Below the pieces are notes generated by a model, which did no database searches, was not told the DNA's origin, and saw nothing but the letters and a program-made list of their open reading frames with translations. A program made the translations under genes and the position numbers. Source: Rebecca billardiae RCC1528 (lineage: Eukaryota; Haptophyta). From it: a DNA stretch of 64,000 nucleotides. The DNA is taken from assembly GCA_965240325.2 (NCBI GenBank), contig OZ251234.1, positions 62,001 to 126,000 of the forward strand, written 5' to 3'. This document shows, piece after piece, positions 10,555 through 21,558 of the stretch. Position 1 is the first letter of the stretch. Each line of letters begins with the position of its first letter.

Positions 10555-10862
10555 GCTGCCTGCCCACGCTGTGCTGATGAGAAGCGGCGCTGCCGGTGAA
10601 TCTGCAAGCTGCGAGCGGGCGCACAAGCCCACAGCCCGGCCCGGACTCGGCGCACTCACGTCCGGCACGGTAATTGATCACGTGGCAGCGCCCCAGCGCC
10701 GCGCCGCACGCACGCCCGCGCTCGAGCGTTCGAAGCCCCCGCGTCAAGCCGCCCGCAGCTCGCACCGAGCGCCGGCGAAGGCCCCCGTGCACGGAGCCGC
10801 GAAGCCGCACGCGCAGCACCCCAGCACCCCTCGAGCCCCACCCCACCCACGCCGCTCCCGCC
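10555..10862. promoter_or_regulatory. Shared 5' region of divergent folD and SND1 genes
   Basis: 308 bp between two opposing start codons must carry both promoters. No TATA box is obvious. The SND1 start lies in a good context (CCGCCATGG). Confidence 0.5.
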
Positions 10863-11317
10863 ATGGCCGCCGTCCCGCCCTCCGCCATGCCGCCACCCGG
10901 CGGCGGCGCCGCGCCGCCGCCCGCGCCGATGCCGACCGGCCAGCCGCTGCGCGGCGTCGTGAAGCAGGTGCTCTCGGGCGACACGCTCGTGGTGCAGGGC
11001 GCGCAGGCGCCGTCGGGCGGCCCGCCGCCCGAGAAGCAGATCACGCTCGCCCACCTCTCCGCGCCGCGCCTCGGCAACCGCAACGCGCCGGACGCGCCGT
11101 TTGCGTGGCGCGCGCGCGAGTGGCTGCGCGCGCTCACGATCGGCAAGCCGGTGGTGTTCGTCGTGAAGTACGCGAACGCGTCGGGGCGGAACTTTGGGGC
11201 CGTCACGATGGCCGACGGCACCAACGTCGGCCTCGCCGTCGTCGCCGAGGGCTGGGCGCGCGTGCACGCGCCGCGCGCGCCGGGCGGCGACGGCGCGTCC
11301 GCCGACGGCGCCGCGCT

Positions 11318-11348
<31 letters not shown>

Positions 11349-14300
11349 GTGGAGCAGCTGCTCGCGGCGGAGGGCGCGGCGCAGCAGGCGGGCAAGGGGA
11401 TGTGGACGACCGAGGACGGCGCCGCGCAGCGCGAGACGCGCGTCGTCGACTACGCCCCCGACCCCGCCGCGCTGGTCGGCCGTCTGCGCGGGCAGCGGTG
11501 CGAGGCGGTGGTGGAGCACGTGCTCAGCGGCTCCTCGCTGCGGCTGCTGCTGCTGCCGCACTTCGAGCAGGTGACGCTGCTGCTCGCGGGCGTGCTGACG
11601 CCGTCGATCCGCCGCGGCGCGGACGGCGGCCCCGAGGAGGCCCAGCCCTACGCGCGCGAGGCGCGCTTCTTCACCGAGTCGCGCGTGCTGCACCGCACCG
11701 TGCGGGCCTCGCTCGGCGGCGTCGACAAGAGCGGAGCGCTCGTCGGCTGCGTGTTCCACGTGTCGCAGGAGATCGACCTGGGCGTGGAGCTGCTCAAGGC
11801 GGGGCTGGCGCGCGTGGCCGACTGGTCCATCCAGTACTCCCCCGCCGCGCCGCAGCTCCGCCACGCCGAGGCCTCCGCCAAGGCCGCCCGGCTCGCGCTG
11901 TGGCGAGGCTACTCGCCGCCGGTCGCCGCGGGCGGGATGGGTGAGTACACGGCGCGCGTCGTCGAGGCGGTGTCGGCGGACACGCTGGTGGTGGTGCCCG
12001 TGCCGCCCGCCGGCGCCGGCGCCGGCGCGCCGGCCCCCGCCGACGAGCGCCGCGTCTACCTCGCCTCCGTCCGCGCGCCGCGCCTCGGCAACGAGCGGCG
12101 CGGCGACTTGGGCGAGCCATACAGCTACGAGGCCAAGGAGGCGGCGAGGCGGCTGGCGGTCGGGCGGCGCGTGAAGGTGGTGCCGGAGTACGTGCGCAAG
12201 CTGCCGGCGACGGAGGGCGGCGAGGGCGGCGGCGGCGGGCCCGCGCGCCCCGAGGCCGAGCGCGTCTACGCCACCGTCTTCACCGGCGAGCGCACCAACC
12301 TCGGCGAGAAGCTGATCTCGCTCGGGCTCGCTCACGCCAACACGCTCGGCCGCTCGGACGAGCGCTCGGCGCACATCGACGCGCTGATGGAGGCGGAGCG
12401 CGGCGCGAAGGAGGCGAAGGTGGGGGTGCACTCGGGCAAGAAGAGCTCGGCGCTCACGCCCGCCGGCTGCCAGGACCTCACGCTCCCGGGCAACCGCGAG
12501 CGCGCCCGCGCCTTCCTGCCCGCGCTGCAGCGCGACGCGCGCGTGCGCGCGGTCGTGCTGCATGTCGTGAACGGCGGCCGGTACAAGCTGCTGGTGCCCA
12601 AGGAGGCGTGCGTGCTCTCGTTCGCGCTGGCGGGGGTGCGCTGCCCGCAGACGGCGCGGCGGGACCAGCCGGGCGGCGTCGCCGAGCCCTACGCCGACGA
12701 GGCCCTCGCCTTCGCCCGCGCGCACCTCCTGCAGCGCGACGTCGAGATCGAGGTGGAGGCGGTCGACAAGGCGGGCACGTTTCTCGGACACGTCACGCCG
12801 CTCGACACCAAGAAGCCCACCGCGCCCGCGCTGCTCGAGGCGGGGCTGGCGCGGCGGATCCCGCCGGCGGCGGACCGCTCGCGCCACGCCGCGGAGCTCG
12901 AGGCCGCCGAGCGCCGCGCCCTCGACGCGCGCCTCCGCATCTGGGCCGACTACGAGGAGCCGGCCGAGGCGGCGGCGGAGGAGGAGGGCGCGGGCGCGGA
13001 GGCGGCCATGCTGCTCGCGTCCGCGACCGCCGCGCTCTCCACGGCCGAGGGCGGCGGCGCGGGCGGCTCGAACGGCGCGGGCTCCGCGGCGACCGCCGCG
13101 CTCGTCGAGGCCCTCGGACGCCTCACCGTCCTCGACGTCTCCGGCACCGACGTCGTCGACGGCGCGACGTTCTACGCGCAGCCCGCGCGCGCGGAGACGG
13201 CGCGGCACGCGGAGGCGATCGCGACCGCCCTCGCGCGCGCGGCCGAGGCGCCGCCGCTGCGCGAGGTGAAGGCGGGCGCGACGGTGGCCGCGCCGTTCGC
13301 GGCGGACGGGCTGTGGTACCGCGCCAAGGTGCTCTCGCTCTCGCCCGGCGCCAAGGGCGGCTCCGGCCGCGCCTCCGTCTCCTTCGTCGACTATGGCAAC
13401 CAGCAGGCGCGCGCGCGCCGCACGCGCCGCCGCGCGCGAGCGCTGCGCCGCGCGCCGCGCGCGCGCCCGCACGCGCGCTGTGACGGACCCCTCGCCCGCG
13501 CCGCCGCCGCCGCCGCCGCCGCCACCGCGCGCAGGACGTGGCGGTCTCCGACCTGCGGCCGCTCGACCCGTCGCTGCTGCCCTCCGCCATCCCGCCCCTC
13601 GCCGTGAAGTGCTCGCTCGCCTACATCGCCGCGCCGCCGGTCGGCACGGACGGTGCGCGCACCGCGCCGCACCGCACCGCACCGCACCGCACCGCACCGC
13701 ACCTCGCCCGCGGCACCGGCGCACGCGGCGCGTCCGGGCGGTCCCGCGCGCGTGCTGACGCGCGGCACGGCTCCGCGCCGCCCCCTGCGCAGGCGAGCCC
13801 GACGAGGAAGGCGTCGAGTGCGCCATGGCGCTCTCCGAGCTCGTGCTCAACCGGCCGGTGCGCGCGCGCGTCGAGTCCAAGCAGCCGTCCGCGCACGAGC
13901 TGAGCGTGAGCGTGCTGCTGCCCGAGCGGGAGCGCGCGGCGAGCTCGGCCGAGGACGCGGCGGAGGGGGCGAGCGGCAGCGCCAAGACGCCCACCGTGCC
14001 GGAGACGCTCAACAACGAGCTTGTCTCGCTGGTGCGCGCGCGCGCGCCGACACGCCCCGTGCGTGCGTGCGACGCCGCCCGCCGCCACCGCGCGCGCTCA
14101 CGGCCGCGCCGCCGTCGCGCGCGCGCGCAGGGCCTGGCGCGTGTGCTGAGGCGGCCTGAGGCGCGCAACCACACGACGGCCGCGCAGCTCGAGCTGCTGC
14201 GCGCCACGCAGGAGGTGGCCAAGAAGGCGCGGTGAGGCGCCGCGCGCGCGCCCCGCGCCCCGCGCGCGCACCGCACCCCCTCGCCCCGCGCCGCTGCTGC

Positions 14301-14451
14301 TCACCCGCCCCTCTGCCCCTCTGCGCGCCTCTCTGCGCCGCGCACCAGGCTGGGCATCTGGAAGCACGGAGACGTGGAGGAGGACGACTGCAAGGAGTTC
14401 GGCTTCACGCCGCGCAACCCCGAGGCCCCCGCGTGGGGCAAGAAGAAGTAG
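10863..14451 (+). CDS. SND1: Tudor-SN (staphylococcal nuclease domain-containing protein 1)
   Basis: A 1034-aa protein with four staphylococcal-nuclease-like repeats at about residues 28-180, 211-350, 361-526 and 558-696, then a Tudor domain at about 800-870 (WYRAKVLSLSPG, SVSFVDYGNQQ) and a C-terminal half-SN segment ending LGIWKHGDVEEDDCKEFGF. Exons: 10863-13406, 13535-13652, 13793-14031, 14131-14231, 14349-14451, with all phases consistent. Intron 1 begins with GC instead of GT; the others are GT-AG. Tudor-SN acts in RNA metabolism, binding edited or structured RNA, stress granules and splicing or transcription complexes. The SN repeats normally lack the full nuclease triad. Introns cluster only at the 3' end of the gene. 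Confidence 0.93.
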
Positions 14452-15328
14452 ACGCCGCCCCCCGCCGCCCTGTCTGCACCCTCTCTCCCTCGTCTGCACC
14501 CGCTGTCCGCTGTCCGCCGTCCGCTGTCCGCCGTCCGCTGCCGCACCGAGTCGTGACACGGCCGTGACACGGCCGTGTCGCCCGCGTGACCCGTGTTTGT
14601 GACGCGGCCGCTGCCGAACCGCAACCGGTGTGCGCGCGGGGCCGAGCCTGTGGAGCCGCCGTTGGCATTGGCACCGCCGCACTGCGGACCCCCGCACTGT
14701 GGCACGCGGGCACCACTCGCACACCAGCGCAGATATCAGCCGGCCCGCGCCCGGCCTGTGGCTGTGCTGTGCCTGATGCGCCGCGGCCGGCCCGCGGGCC
14801 ACGCCCCGACTTGTCGGCCGCCTCCGATGCGCGTACTGACGTACTCGGGCTCGGCCCGCTCGGGCGCTGCAAACGTCCACCGTACGACTACTGCTTAGCC
14901 TGAGCTGTGTGCGTGTACAGGTGACCGTCACGTCACGGGCGTGCCCTCCGTTGATCATCGTCAATCGCTTGCTTCTCATTCGACGAGGTCAATGGTCATC
15001 AGAAACTGTGCTGTAAGTGCGGGTAATTGCGGGTGTGCAAGTCCGGGTTGCTTGTGCCGCCGTGTCCGCCGCCGGCGAATCATATCGGCGTCGCCTTTCG
15101 AGGCGCGTTCGAGGAATAGAGCTCAGCCGGCTTGATACGTCGTAAATCGTGGTCCGGTACCCGCGCAGGCTGAAAAGGGCGAAAAGCCCAATAAAAGTCC
15201 ATTGATGGTCCTGCACTCCTTGTCCTGCGGAACCAATCGGCGGAACGCCCGCCCGCTCTTTGTGACCGCCCGGAGAGTCTTCGGGCGGCCCGGCCCGCAC
15301 CTCGTGCTTGCGCCCGCTCGACACGAAA
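14452..15328. other. Intergenic region with short tandem repeats
   Basis: 3' flank of SND1 and 5' flank of the next gene. A run of CCGCTGTCCGCCGT-type units occupies about 14500-14545, followed by repeated GTGACACGGCC at 14553-14578. A CCAAT box (AACCAATCGGCGG) lies about 100 bp before the next start codon. No gene is seen. Confidence 0.55.
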
Positions 15329-16655
15329 ATGGACGTGCGGCAACGGCGCGTGGCGTCGCTGCAGCATGGCGGCGCGAGCGGCTGGCGCGAGGTGAGCTGC
15401 GACGGCAAGTCCCTCCCCTGGTGGGGCAAGCCGACGGAGACGCCCGCCGTCTTCGCCCTCGAGCGCAGCGCGCAGGAGCTCGTGCACGAGCAGTGCACCG
15501 CCGACACGCGCGACCACGAGGACCACACCTTCTGCGGTGCGCGCGCGCGCACCGCGCGCCGCGGCGGGCGCGCCACGCCGCCGCCCCGCCCGCCACCCCG
15601 CCCACCCGCACCCGTCCCCGCCGCCGCCCGCCGCGCAGGTGTCATGTTCGACCTGGCGTGCGACACGGCGCTGCCGCTGGACTACCTCGAGGTGCAGAGC
15701 GTGTGGGTGCGCGGCCAGCTCGGGCCGATGACGGTGTGGACGACGCCGCACTCGTACGAGGGGAAGCACGAGGCGCGGTGCGACTGGACCAAGCGGTTCG
15801 AGCGCACGCTCCCGCCCTCCGCCGACGAGCTCGTCGAGCTGAAGCTTGATCCGCCGGTGCGGCTGGAGGTGGGCGAGAGCATCGGCGTGTACGTGCACTC
15901 GGGGCTGCCCGGGGACGAGGGGCTGGTGTACGACGAGCAGCGCTCGCACATCACGTGCGAGACGAGCACCTTCAAGGTCCTCCCCGGCCTCGCGCACCTC
16001 TCCAACCGCCCCTTCGGCCGGCACGGCATGTGGGGCCGGCCGTGGCGGCAGCACCGCGAGTTTGTCGGCCGTGTCGGCTACGGGCTGCGCTGGCTCATGT
16101 GGAAGCCCGCCGTGCACCACCGCTTCCCCAAGGAGTTCCAGGGCGTCGTGCGCACGCTGATGATGGTGCGCCGCCCCGCCGCGCCCCGCCGCGCGCCGCC
16201 CCGCCGCTCCCCGCGCGCTCACGCCCCCTCCGCGCGCGCCCCTCCCTCGCGCCTCCCTCGCGCCTCCCCCGCAGGCCTCGCGCCGCCCAGAGTCGCCTCT
16301 CTACCTGCTGCAGGACGAGGTGGTGCTCTTCATCGCCAACAAGTGCATGTGGACGGACTTTGGCACGAGCTCGCTGCAGCACGCCGCGCAGAACGTCACG
16401 CCCTCGCAGCGCGCCGCCGCGCTCGCCGGCCGCGCCGCGCAGTCCGCCATGGCCTCGCTCTTCGGCGCACGGCGGCGGCGCTCGGGCGGCGCGCCGGCCG
16501 CGGGCGCGGGCCCGTCGGCCGAGCCGCAGGGCGGCGCCGCGCGCTCTGAGCTGCTCGCGCTGCTCGAGGTGCTGCGCGCGCGCACACTCGCAGCGCAAGG
16601 CACGGCGGACGCGGACGCCGAGCACTCGGCATCGGAGGAGGAGGAGGAGGAGGAG

Positions 16656-16723
<68 letters not shown>

Positions 16724-16784
16724 TGACGACGACGAGTGCGAGGAGCAGGAGCAAGAGGAGGGCGCGGCTGAGAGTGAGGCCTGA
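15329..16784 (+). CDS. Conserved algal-type protein of unknown function with poly-Asp tail
   Basis: Three exons, 15329-15536, 15639-16165 and 16275-16784, give 414 aa. Intron 1 is 102 bp and stopless in frame; its removal joins HTFCG to VMFDLACDTALPLDYL. The core (about 55-250) reads as a beta-sandwich-like domain: LEVQSVWVRGQLGPMTVWTT, RLEVGESIGVYVHSG, VYDEQRSHITCETSTFKVLP and LAHLSNRPFGRHGMWG. I have a memory of similar sequences in protist genomes but know no function or firm family name. After LYLLQDEVVLFIANKCMW the protein becomes Ala-rich and ends in about 7 Glu, 30 Asp residues and an acidic tail. No signal peptide or membrane segment is seen. Confidence 0.72.
16634..16738 (+). repeat. 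(GAG)n(GAC)n trinucleotide tract coding for poly-Glu/poly-Asp
   Basis: Trinucleotide repeat inside the coding region, with GAC/GAT interruptions that keep Asp, so the acidic property rather than the DNA repeat may be selected. Confidence 0.88.
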
Positions 16785-17621
16785 CTGACTGGCCGCACCG
16801 CGTGCGCGCGCAGCACACACGCGCCGCTGGGTGCCGCCCTGCGCGACAGGCCCCGCGCGGCGCGTCGGTCGCTGGATCAAAGCCGGCATCGTGTGTTGCC
16901 CTGCGCAGACGCAGCGCAGGCTGCGCTGCGCGTGTGACCCTGCACGCGCCCCGTGTGCGAGGCGTCGCCGGCACCGGCAACGCTCACCGCGTCCGCCCCC
17001 GAGGCCGAGCGGACGGTGCCGCGGACGGGACGGCGTCATGCGGCGCGTGCTGACGCATGACAGTGTCGCCGTGCACAGTGTGTACAGAGCTTGCCGTGAG
17101 TCGGCCCGGCGGCCGGCTGCGGAGTGGCTGCGGTCGCGGGCCGCGGGCGGCCAACGGCAACGAGTGATCTCGAACGATTCGGCGCGTGTACAGCACTTGT
17201 TGAACACGCCGGTCGGAGTGTGTGAAGTGCGGAGATGCCCAGGCTGCAAGCTGCATTGTCAGTCATGAATCTCATGACTGTCATGTCACATCGACTATCG
17301 AGAATCAGTCCGGGCCGAGTGCACTCCAGATCGTTGCCCAGTCAGCTTCTTGCCTCTTGAGTGAGTCACTGAGTCTTGACTCTTGGCCTCTGTTCATGCC
17401 AGAATTTTACCCGCATGCAGGTTCAGACTGTCTCCGACGACTGACATACGTATCGATAGTGAGTACCGTATTACTGAAAATCGGGAGGACTCGCCGTGAA
17501 GCACACCCCGGCGGCGGCGGTGTCGGCGGAGAATCGGAGATCGGAGCGAAGAAAGAAGCGGAGCAGAGCGCGGAGCCCGCTTTTCCGATCGCGACCCGCG
17601 GGCGACGCGCATCTCAACATC
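16785..17621. other. Intergenic region without a supported gene
   Basis: GC-rich to about 17170, then markedly less GC-rich from 17250 to 17480 with palindromic CATGACTGTCATG-like words near 17265-17285. No coding, tRNA or repeat feature is supported. Confidence 0.5.
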
Positions 17622-18263
17622 ATGTCGACCATGGACACGCCCGCGCCGAAGAGTCGGGCCCACAAGGCGGGGCTGGTGGTCGCGCTGGTCTGCGCCACGC
17701 TGGTCGTCGCCGCGTGCCTTGTCGCCGGCGGAGGCGCTGCGCCGCCCGCGGAGGGGCGCCACGAGCGCCACCGCAGGCACCAGCACGACCGCGCGCAGGC
17801 GGAGGCGCCTTCCCCCTCGCCCTCGCCGCCGCCGCCGCCACCGCAACAGTACTGCGTGTACAACAGGGCGGACAACCGCATCCACATCGGGATGGCCGCC
17901 GGCGTGGCGTGCGGCGAGATCTCGGCGAAGCAGCACGACGTCGGCTGCGGCCGCCGCGCCACGCACAGCCCGCCGCACGAGTGCCAGCGGATGAACAAGA
18001 ACGACTGTGCGCGCAAACGCTGGGGGTGCCCCGCGCTGCCGTGCGCGGGCTGCTCTGACGCCCGCGCGCCCCCGCGCCGCCGCCCCCCGTCCGCAGGGAT
18101 ATTCGAGACGTATCACAAGCAGACCGGCCTGTGCGAGTGCCTGTTTGGCAGCAAGACGTCGGCGTGCAAGCTGGTGACAGCCGAGGAGGCGGCGGCTCTG
18201 GACAGCCCGCCCCCGCAGGCGTGCCTGGAGGGCTACGCCGCCTCGCCGGACAGCGCGGCGTGA
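17622..18263 (+). CDS. Small single-pass membrane protein with Cys-rich outer part, unknown function
   Basis: About 213 aa if unspliced. Starting at MSTMDTPAPKSRAHK there is a basic flank and one strong hydrophobic helix (AGLVVALVCATLVVAACLVAGG), fitting a signal anchor. It is followed by a His/Arg and Ser-Pro linker and then two cysteine-bearing segments, YCVYNRADNRIHIGMAAGVA with CHECQRMNKNDCARKRW-like spacing and TYHKQTGLCECLFGSKTSACK. The Pro/Arg-rich stretch at about 18040-18098, ending in CCGTCCGCAG, is probably an intron, but I cannot fix its donor. An in-frame start also exists at 17496. I do not recognise the family. Confidence 0.5.
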   Translation: MSTMDTPAPKSRAHKAGLVVALVCATLVVAACLVAGGGAAPPAEGRHERHRRHQHDRAQAEAPSPSPSPPPPPPQQYCVYNRADNRIHIGMAAGVACGEISAKQHDVGCGRRATHSPPHECQRMNKNDCARKRWGCPALPCAGCSDARAPPRRRPPSAGIFETYHKQTGLCECLFGSKTSACKLVTAEEAAALDSPPPQACLEGYAASPDSAA

Positions 18264-18894
18264 TCGACTAGGCAAGCAAATCCAGGCAGCTCGCGCGCCG
18301 CACGGGAGGTCCACGCGCACGTTGGCCGCACGTGTGGGTCGCAGGAGGCGGTGAATCACGCCCCTCGCTCCCTCGGGGCGGCCGCGCGGCCAAACGCCCG
18401 CACGGGCACGCCGCAGCCCGTCAGTCGCGGGCCGCTGTGGCCGACTGTCTCGCGCTCGGATCGTCGCCGGATGCATCGTCGTCTGACTCCGTCGCGCCAG
18501 CAGCACGGCCAGTGGCAAGCACAGCACGCACGCTGTTCCAAGCTTGCAGTAGTGACACGTGGCATACGATATCCGCGCCATGTTTAGTGATGTTATAATC
18601 GTCGTCATGCGATGATGACATCAAATACGACTGCCGACAATGGCACTGAGTGCGGCACAAAACGAGTCAGTGAACTAGTTTGTCAGTTTGACCGCTTGGA
18701 AGTTCTGAATCATACGTACAGAGTATTCCGGGGGCCTTCTGATGCCCTTTATTCGTGAGTATTCAGGGTATCTGCGAGCGCATTTTGCTATCGATCAGTT
18801 TGGGGTGTGGATGCGCCCGGCTGCGTATGATAGTTGGACGGTTTGCCGACCGCCCCGCCACGCCGCAAAGTACCACCGCCAGCTCCGCGTACCG
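18264..18894. other. Intergenic region, AT-richer 3' half
   Basis: The half from 18540 to 18830 is much less GC-rich than the genes. No gene or clear promoter element is recognised. Confidence 0.5.
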
Positions 18895-19674
18895 ATGGCG
18901 GCACTGATTTGCAAGGGACTGTGCCTGCCGTGCAAGGCGCTGGGCGAGTGTTTCAAGGGCGCGTGCCAGTGTCTGAATGACCTGTTCGAGCCCATCGGAA
19001 AATTTCTCTGCAACCCCGAACACCCGTTCTCGACATGCTTCTTCCTCTCCTTCCTCACCACCTCCGTGCCGGCGCTGCTCACGCTGGGCATCCTGCTGTC
19101 GAGCTGGGGCGGGCTCGCGCAGTCGTGCGCCGCGTCTGGGCTGCACACGACCACGATTGTGCACGTCGCCATCTTCCTCGGCCACTTCCTCTTCGCGTAC
19201 TACCTGAACAAGTCGTTCCTCGAGGTTGAGCGCGGTCACGACGTCGTGAAGAAGTTCAAGCAGATGTTCCTGTACGACCCCGTGGTGCTGCTGTACATCG
19301 CATTCGTCATCTTCAACGTCGTGTGGCTCGGCTACACGCAGACCGCCATCGGCGAGGCCCACGCCGAGGGCTGCTGCGACGCGTACCCAGACGCGTGCAG
19401 CCTGTCGCAGGCGGTGTTTGCGCTCGAGATCGCGTTCCTCGTGCTCATGCCCGGCGTCGTGGCGCTCTCGCTCTTCAACGAGTGCTGCGTGGGCGATCGC
19501 AAGCGGGTGGAGGAGGCGCGGAAGCGGCAGCAGGAGAAGTACCAGGCGCGTGGCGGCCAGATCTCGCTCGGCGGGCGGTTGATGGGCCTGAGCGGCGCGG
19601 GCGGCTCGTCGCAGCCAAACGGCGGCGGCGCTGGCGTGGCGCAGGCGCAGCCCGCAGGTGCAGCGCGCGTCTGA
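18895..19674 (+). CDS. Four-pass membrane protein with Cys-rich N-terminus, unknown
   Basis: A 259-aa protein. The N-terminus MAALICKGLCLPCKALGECFKGACQCL has cysteines at regular spacing that could be lipid-modified or bind metal. Four hydrophobic helices follow, at about residues 46-65, 84-102, 125-145 and 165-190, with a polar loop (VERGHDVVKKFKQMFLYDP) between helices 2 and 3 and a CCDAYPDAC loop before helix 4. The tail is charged (RKRVEEARKRQQEKYQ) and then Gly/Ala-rich. The start was chosen at the Met just before the Cys-rich helix; an in-frame Met at 18742 is also possible. No family is recognised. Confidence 0.65.
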   Translation: MAALICKGLCLPCKALGECFKGACQCLNDLFEPIGKFLCNPEHPFSTCFFLSFLTTSVPALLTLGILLSSWGGLAQSCAASGLHTTTIVHVAIFLGHFLFAYYLNKSFLEVERGHDVVKKFKQMFLYDPVVLLYIAFVIFNVVWLGYTQTAIGEAHAEGCCDAYPDACSLSQAVFALEIAFLVLMPGVVALSLFNECCVGDRKRVEEARKRQQEKYQARGGQISLGGRLMGLSGAGGSSQPNGGGAGVAQAQPAGAARV

Positions 19675-19982
19675 GCACCATGCGGGCGGCTGTGCCCTCG
19701 GCCGTGGGCGTTCAGCCGAGCGGCGTGGGCGTTCAGCGCCGCGTGGCACCTTCTCACTCTCACGCAACAGTCCGGCGACCGGCGCGGTCTTGGGAGGCTG
19801 TGCATAACCCGCTGCCAGTGACTAGCTGTTCCGACGCGTGTGCTTATTGGCGCATCAGAAAGACCTCGCACGGCGGTGACGCAGATAGTGGATAAAGGAT
19901 CACGTATGACGGCCGCCCGACCGGGACGGGCAGTCTCAGCGCTCGCGGTGTTTAATTTCGCCCGTCATCACGTCGTCGTGAG

Positions 19983-20013
<31 letters not shown>

Positions 20014-20094
20014 TCAGCCAAATCTCCAATAAATCGTTCCCGCGCTGAGCTGCTCGAGCCAACGGAACCGGATGACGCGGCATTGACGCCCACG
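19675..20094. other. Spacer between two same-strand genes
   Basis: Contains the 3' end of the four-pass protein gene and the 5' flank of the CPBP protease gene, including CCAATAAATCG at about 20026-20036. No independent gene is supported. Confidence 0.5.
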
Positions 20095-21558
20095 ATGGCC
20101 ACGTCGCGGCGACGATGGATGGCGCTGGCGGTCTTGCTGGCCGTGTCCCGCGCCTCTGGCGGCCTCATGCGCGCGCAGAATGGCGCACGTTGCTACTCGC
20201 AGCCGCCTGTCACCCGGCGCCCGCCCACGCGCCGGCTCACCCCCGTGCTCTGCGCGGCCGCGCGGCCCGAGCGCGAGCGCGAGCGCGCTCGGCCGCGCCG
20301 CTCGTGGCTGCTACCGCTCGAGAGGCCCGCGGGCGCGCCAGCGTGGCTACCCGACGGGTTGGTTAGGCTACGTCCCGCACTGCAGCTCGCTGTGATGCTC
20401 GTGCTCTTCGGCGCGCACCTCGGCGGCGACGTTGTCGCGGCGCGCGCGGCGATCGCCGGGCGTGCTGCTGGCGCGCAGCAGGGTGCGCGCGCGCCGTTGG
20501 GCGCGCTGGCGGCGCTGGCCCCCGCGGAGAATGCGATCGGCGCGCTCGCCGTGGGCCTCACGGGCGCGTACGTGCTCCGCCGCCGCGTCGTCGCGCCCCT
20601 CGGCGTGCCCTGGCGCCTCGAGCCCGGCGCGCGCGGGCGCGTGCTGCCGTGCGCACTCACGCTGTGCCTCGCCTATGCGCTGGCGGCGCGCGTCTGCTGG
20701 CTCGTCGAGGCGGCGGCGGCGGTGGCGGCGAGCACGGGCGCGCTGGTGAGCCCGGGGCTCGAGTGCGCGCTCGAGGTGCTCGCCTCGCACTGCGCGTGGG
20801 TCCTCCTCGGCGTGCGCACGCTCGGGCAGAGCCTGCGCCCCTTCTTCGCACAGCCGAGCACGCCCAGCACCGCGCCCACCGCGCCCACCGCGCCCACCGC
20901 GCCCACCGCGCCCACCGCGCTGCGCCCGCCTGCCGGGCAGCAGCGGGGCGCGGAGCAGCAGCAGCGGGGCGCGGCGCAGCCGGCGGAGGGGAAGGCGGCG
21001 GGCGAGGGCGGGGCGCAGAGCGAGGGCGCGCGCGCGCCCACGCTGTGGTTCCGCGCGCGCTGGCGCGCGCCGTGGCTGTGCTGGGCCGTGCTGGCGTACG
21101 CCGGCAGTGTCGCCGTGTACGCGGCCGGTGAGGCGGCCGCGCGCGCCGCGCTGCCGCAGGCGCTGTTCGGCCGGCCGACGCTCGTGACGAGGCTGGTGCG
21201 CGGCGAGGGCGCGGGCGCGGGCGGCGGCGGCGGCGGCGGCGCGCTCGGCCCGGCCGCGCTGCTCCTCGGCTCGTTGGCGCCGTGCGTGTCCGCCCCCGTG
21301 TGGGAGGAGCTGCTGTACCGCGCGTTTGTGCTGCCCGCGCTGTGCGCGTGCGGGCTGCCGCTGTGCGTGGCGCTGCCGCTGCACGGGCTGCTCTTCGGCG
21401 CGCACCACGCCGAGCCGCGCGCGCTGCTGCCGCTCGCGTGCCTGGGCACGTGGTGGGGGTGCGTCTACGTGGCCTCCGCCAACCTCGTCGTGCCCACCGT
21501 CGCGCACGCGCTGTGGAACCTGCGCGCACTCGGCCTCGCGCTCGCGAGCTGCGGCTGA
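20095..21558 (+). CDS. CPBP (CAAX protease/Rce1-like) intramembrane metalloprotease
   Basis: A 487-aa membrane protein. The C-terminal 100 residues carry the three CPBP motifs: EELLYR (EExxxR), FGAHH (FxxxH) and HALWN (HxxxN), which supply the glutamate and histidine residues of the active site within membrane helices. Several hydrophobic helices precede them, separated by an Ala/Thr-Pro linker with a 9-bp tandem repeat and a Gly-rich loop. The N-terminus (WMALAVLLAVSRASGG followed by an Arg-rich, Ser/Thr-containing stretch) fits a signal peptide plus transit peptide, so a plastid location is plausible. In plants and cyanobacteria such proteins act in plastid development. The Met at 20095 starts the signal-like sequence; upstream in-frame Mets look like untranslated leader. 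Confidence 0.82.
   Translation: MATSRRRWMALAVLLAVSRASGGLMRAQNGARCYSQPPVTRRPPTRRLTPVLCAAARPERERERARPRRSWLLPLERPAGAPAWLPDGLVRLRPALQLAVMLVLFGAHLGGDVVAARAAIAGRAAGAQQGARAPLGALAALAPAENAIGALAVGLTGAYVLRRRVVAPLGVPWRLEPGARGRVLPCALTLCLAYALAARVCWLVEAAAAVAASTGALVSPGLECALEVLASHCAWVLLGVRTLGQSLRPFFAQPSTPSTAPTAPTAPTAPTAPTALRPPAGQQRGAEQQQRGAAQPAEGKAAGEGGAQSEGARAPTLWFRARWRAPWLCWAVLAYAGSVAVYAAGEAAARAALPQALFGRPTLVTRLVRGEGAGAGGGGGGGALGPAALLLGSLAPCVSAPVWEELLYRAFVLPALCACGLPLCVALPLHGLLFGAHHAEPRALLPLACLGTWWGCVYVASANLVVPTVAHALWNLRALGLALASCG
20869..20920 (+). repeat. 9-bp tandem repeat in CPBP gene
   Basis: Five to six copies of ACCGCGCCC, encoding a Thr-Ala-Pro tripeptide repeat in the linker between membrane regions. 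Confidence 0.85.

Noticed and set aside
9232-10599. 455-codon open frame on the plus strand opposite folD
   Set aside because: It is antisense to an intact, conserved enzyme and has no recognisable features.
13653-13792. Tandem ACCGCACCGC repeat considered as a coding Thr/His-Arg repeat
   Set aside because: It lies within a GT-AG intron of SND1 whose removal restores the conserved protein sequence.
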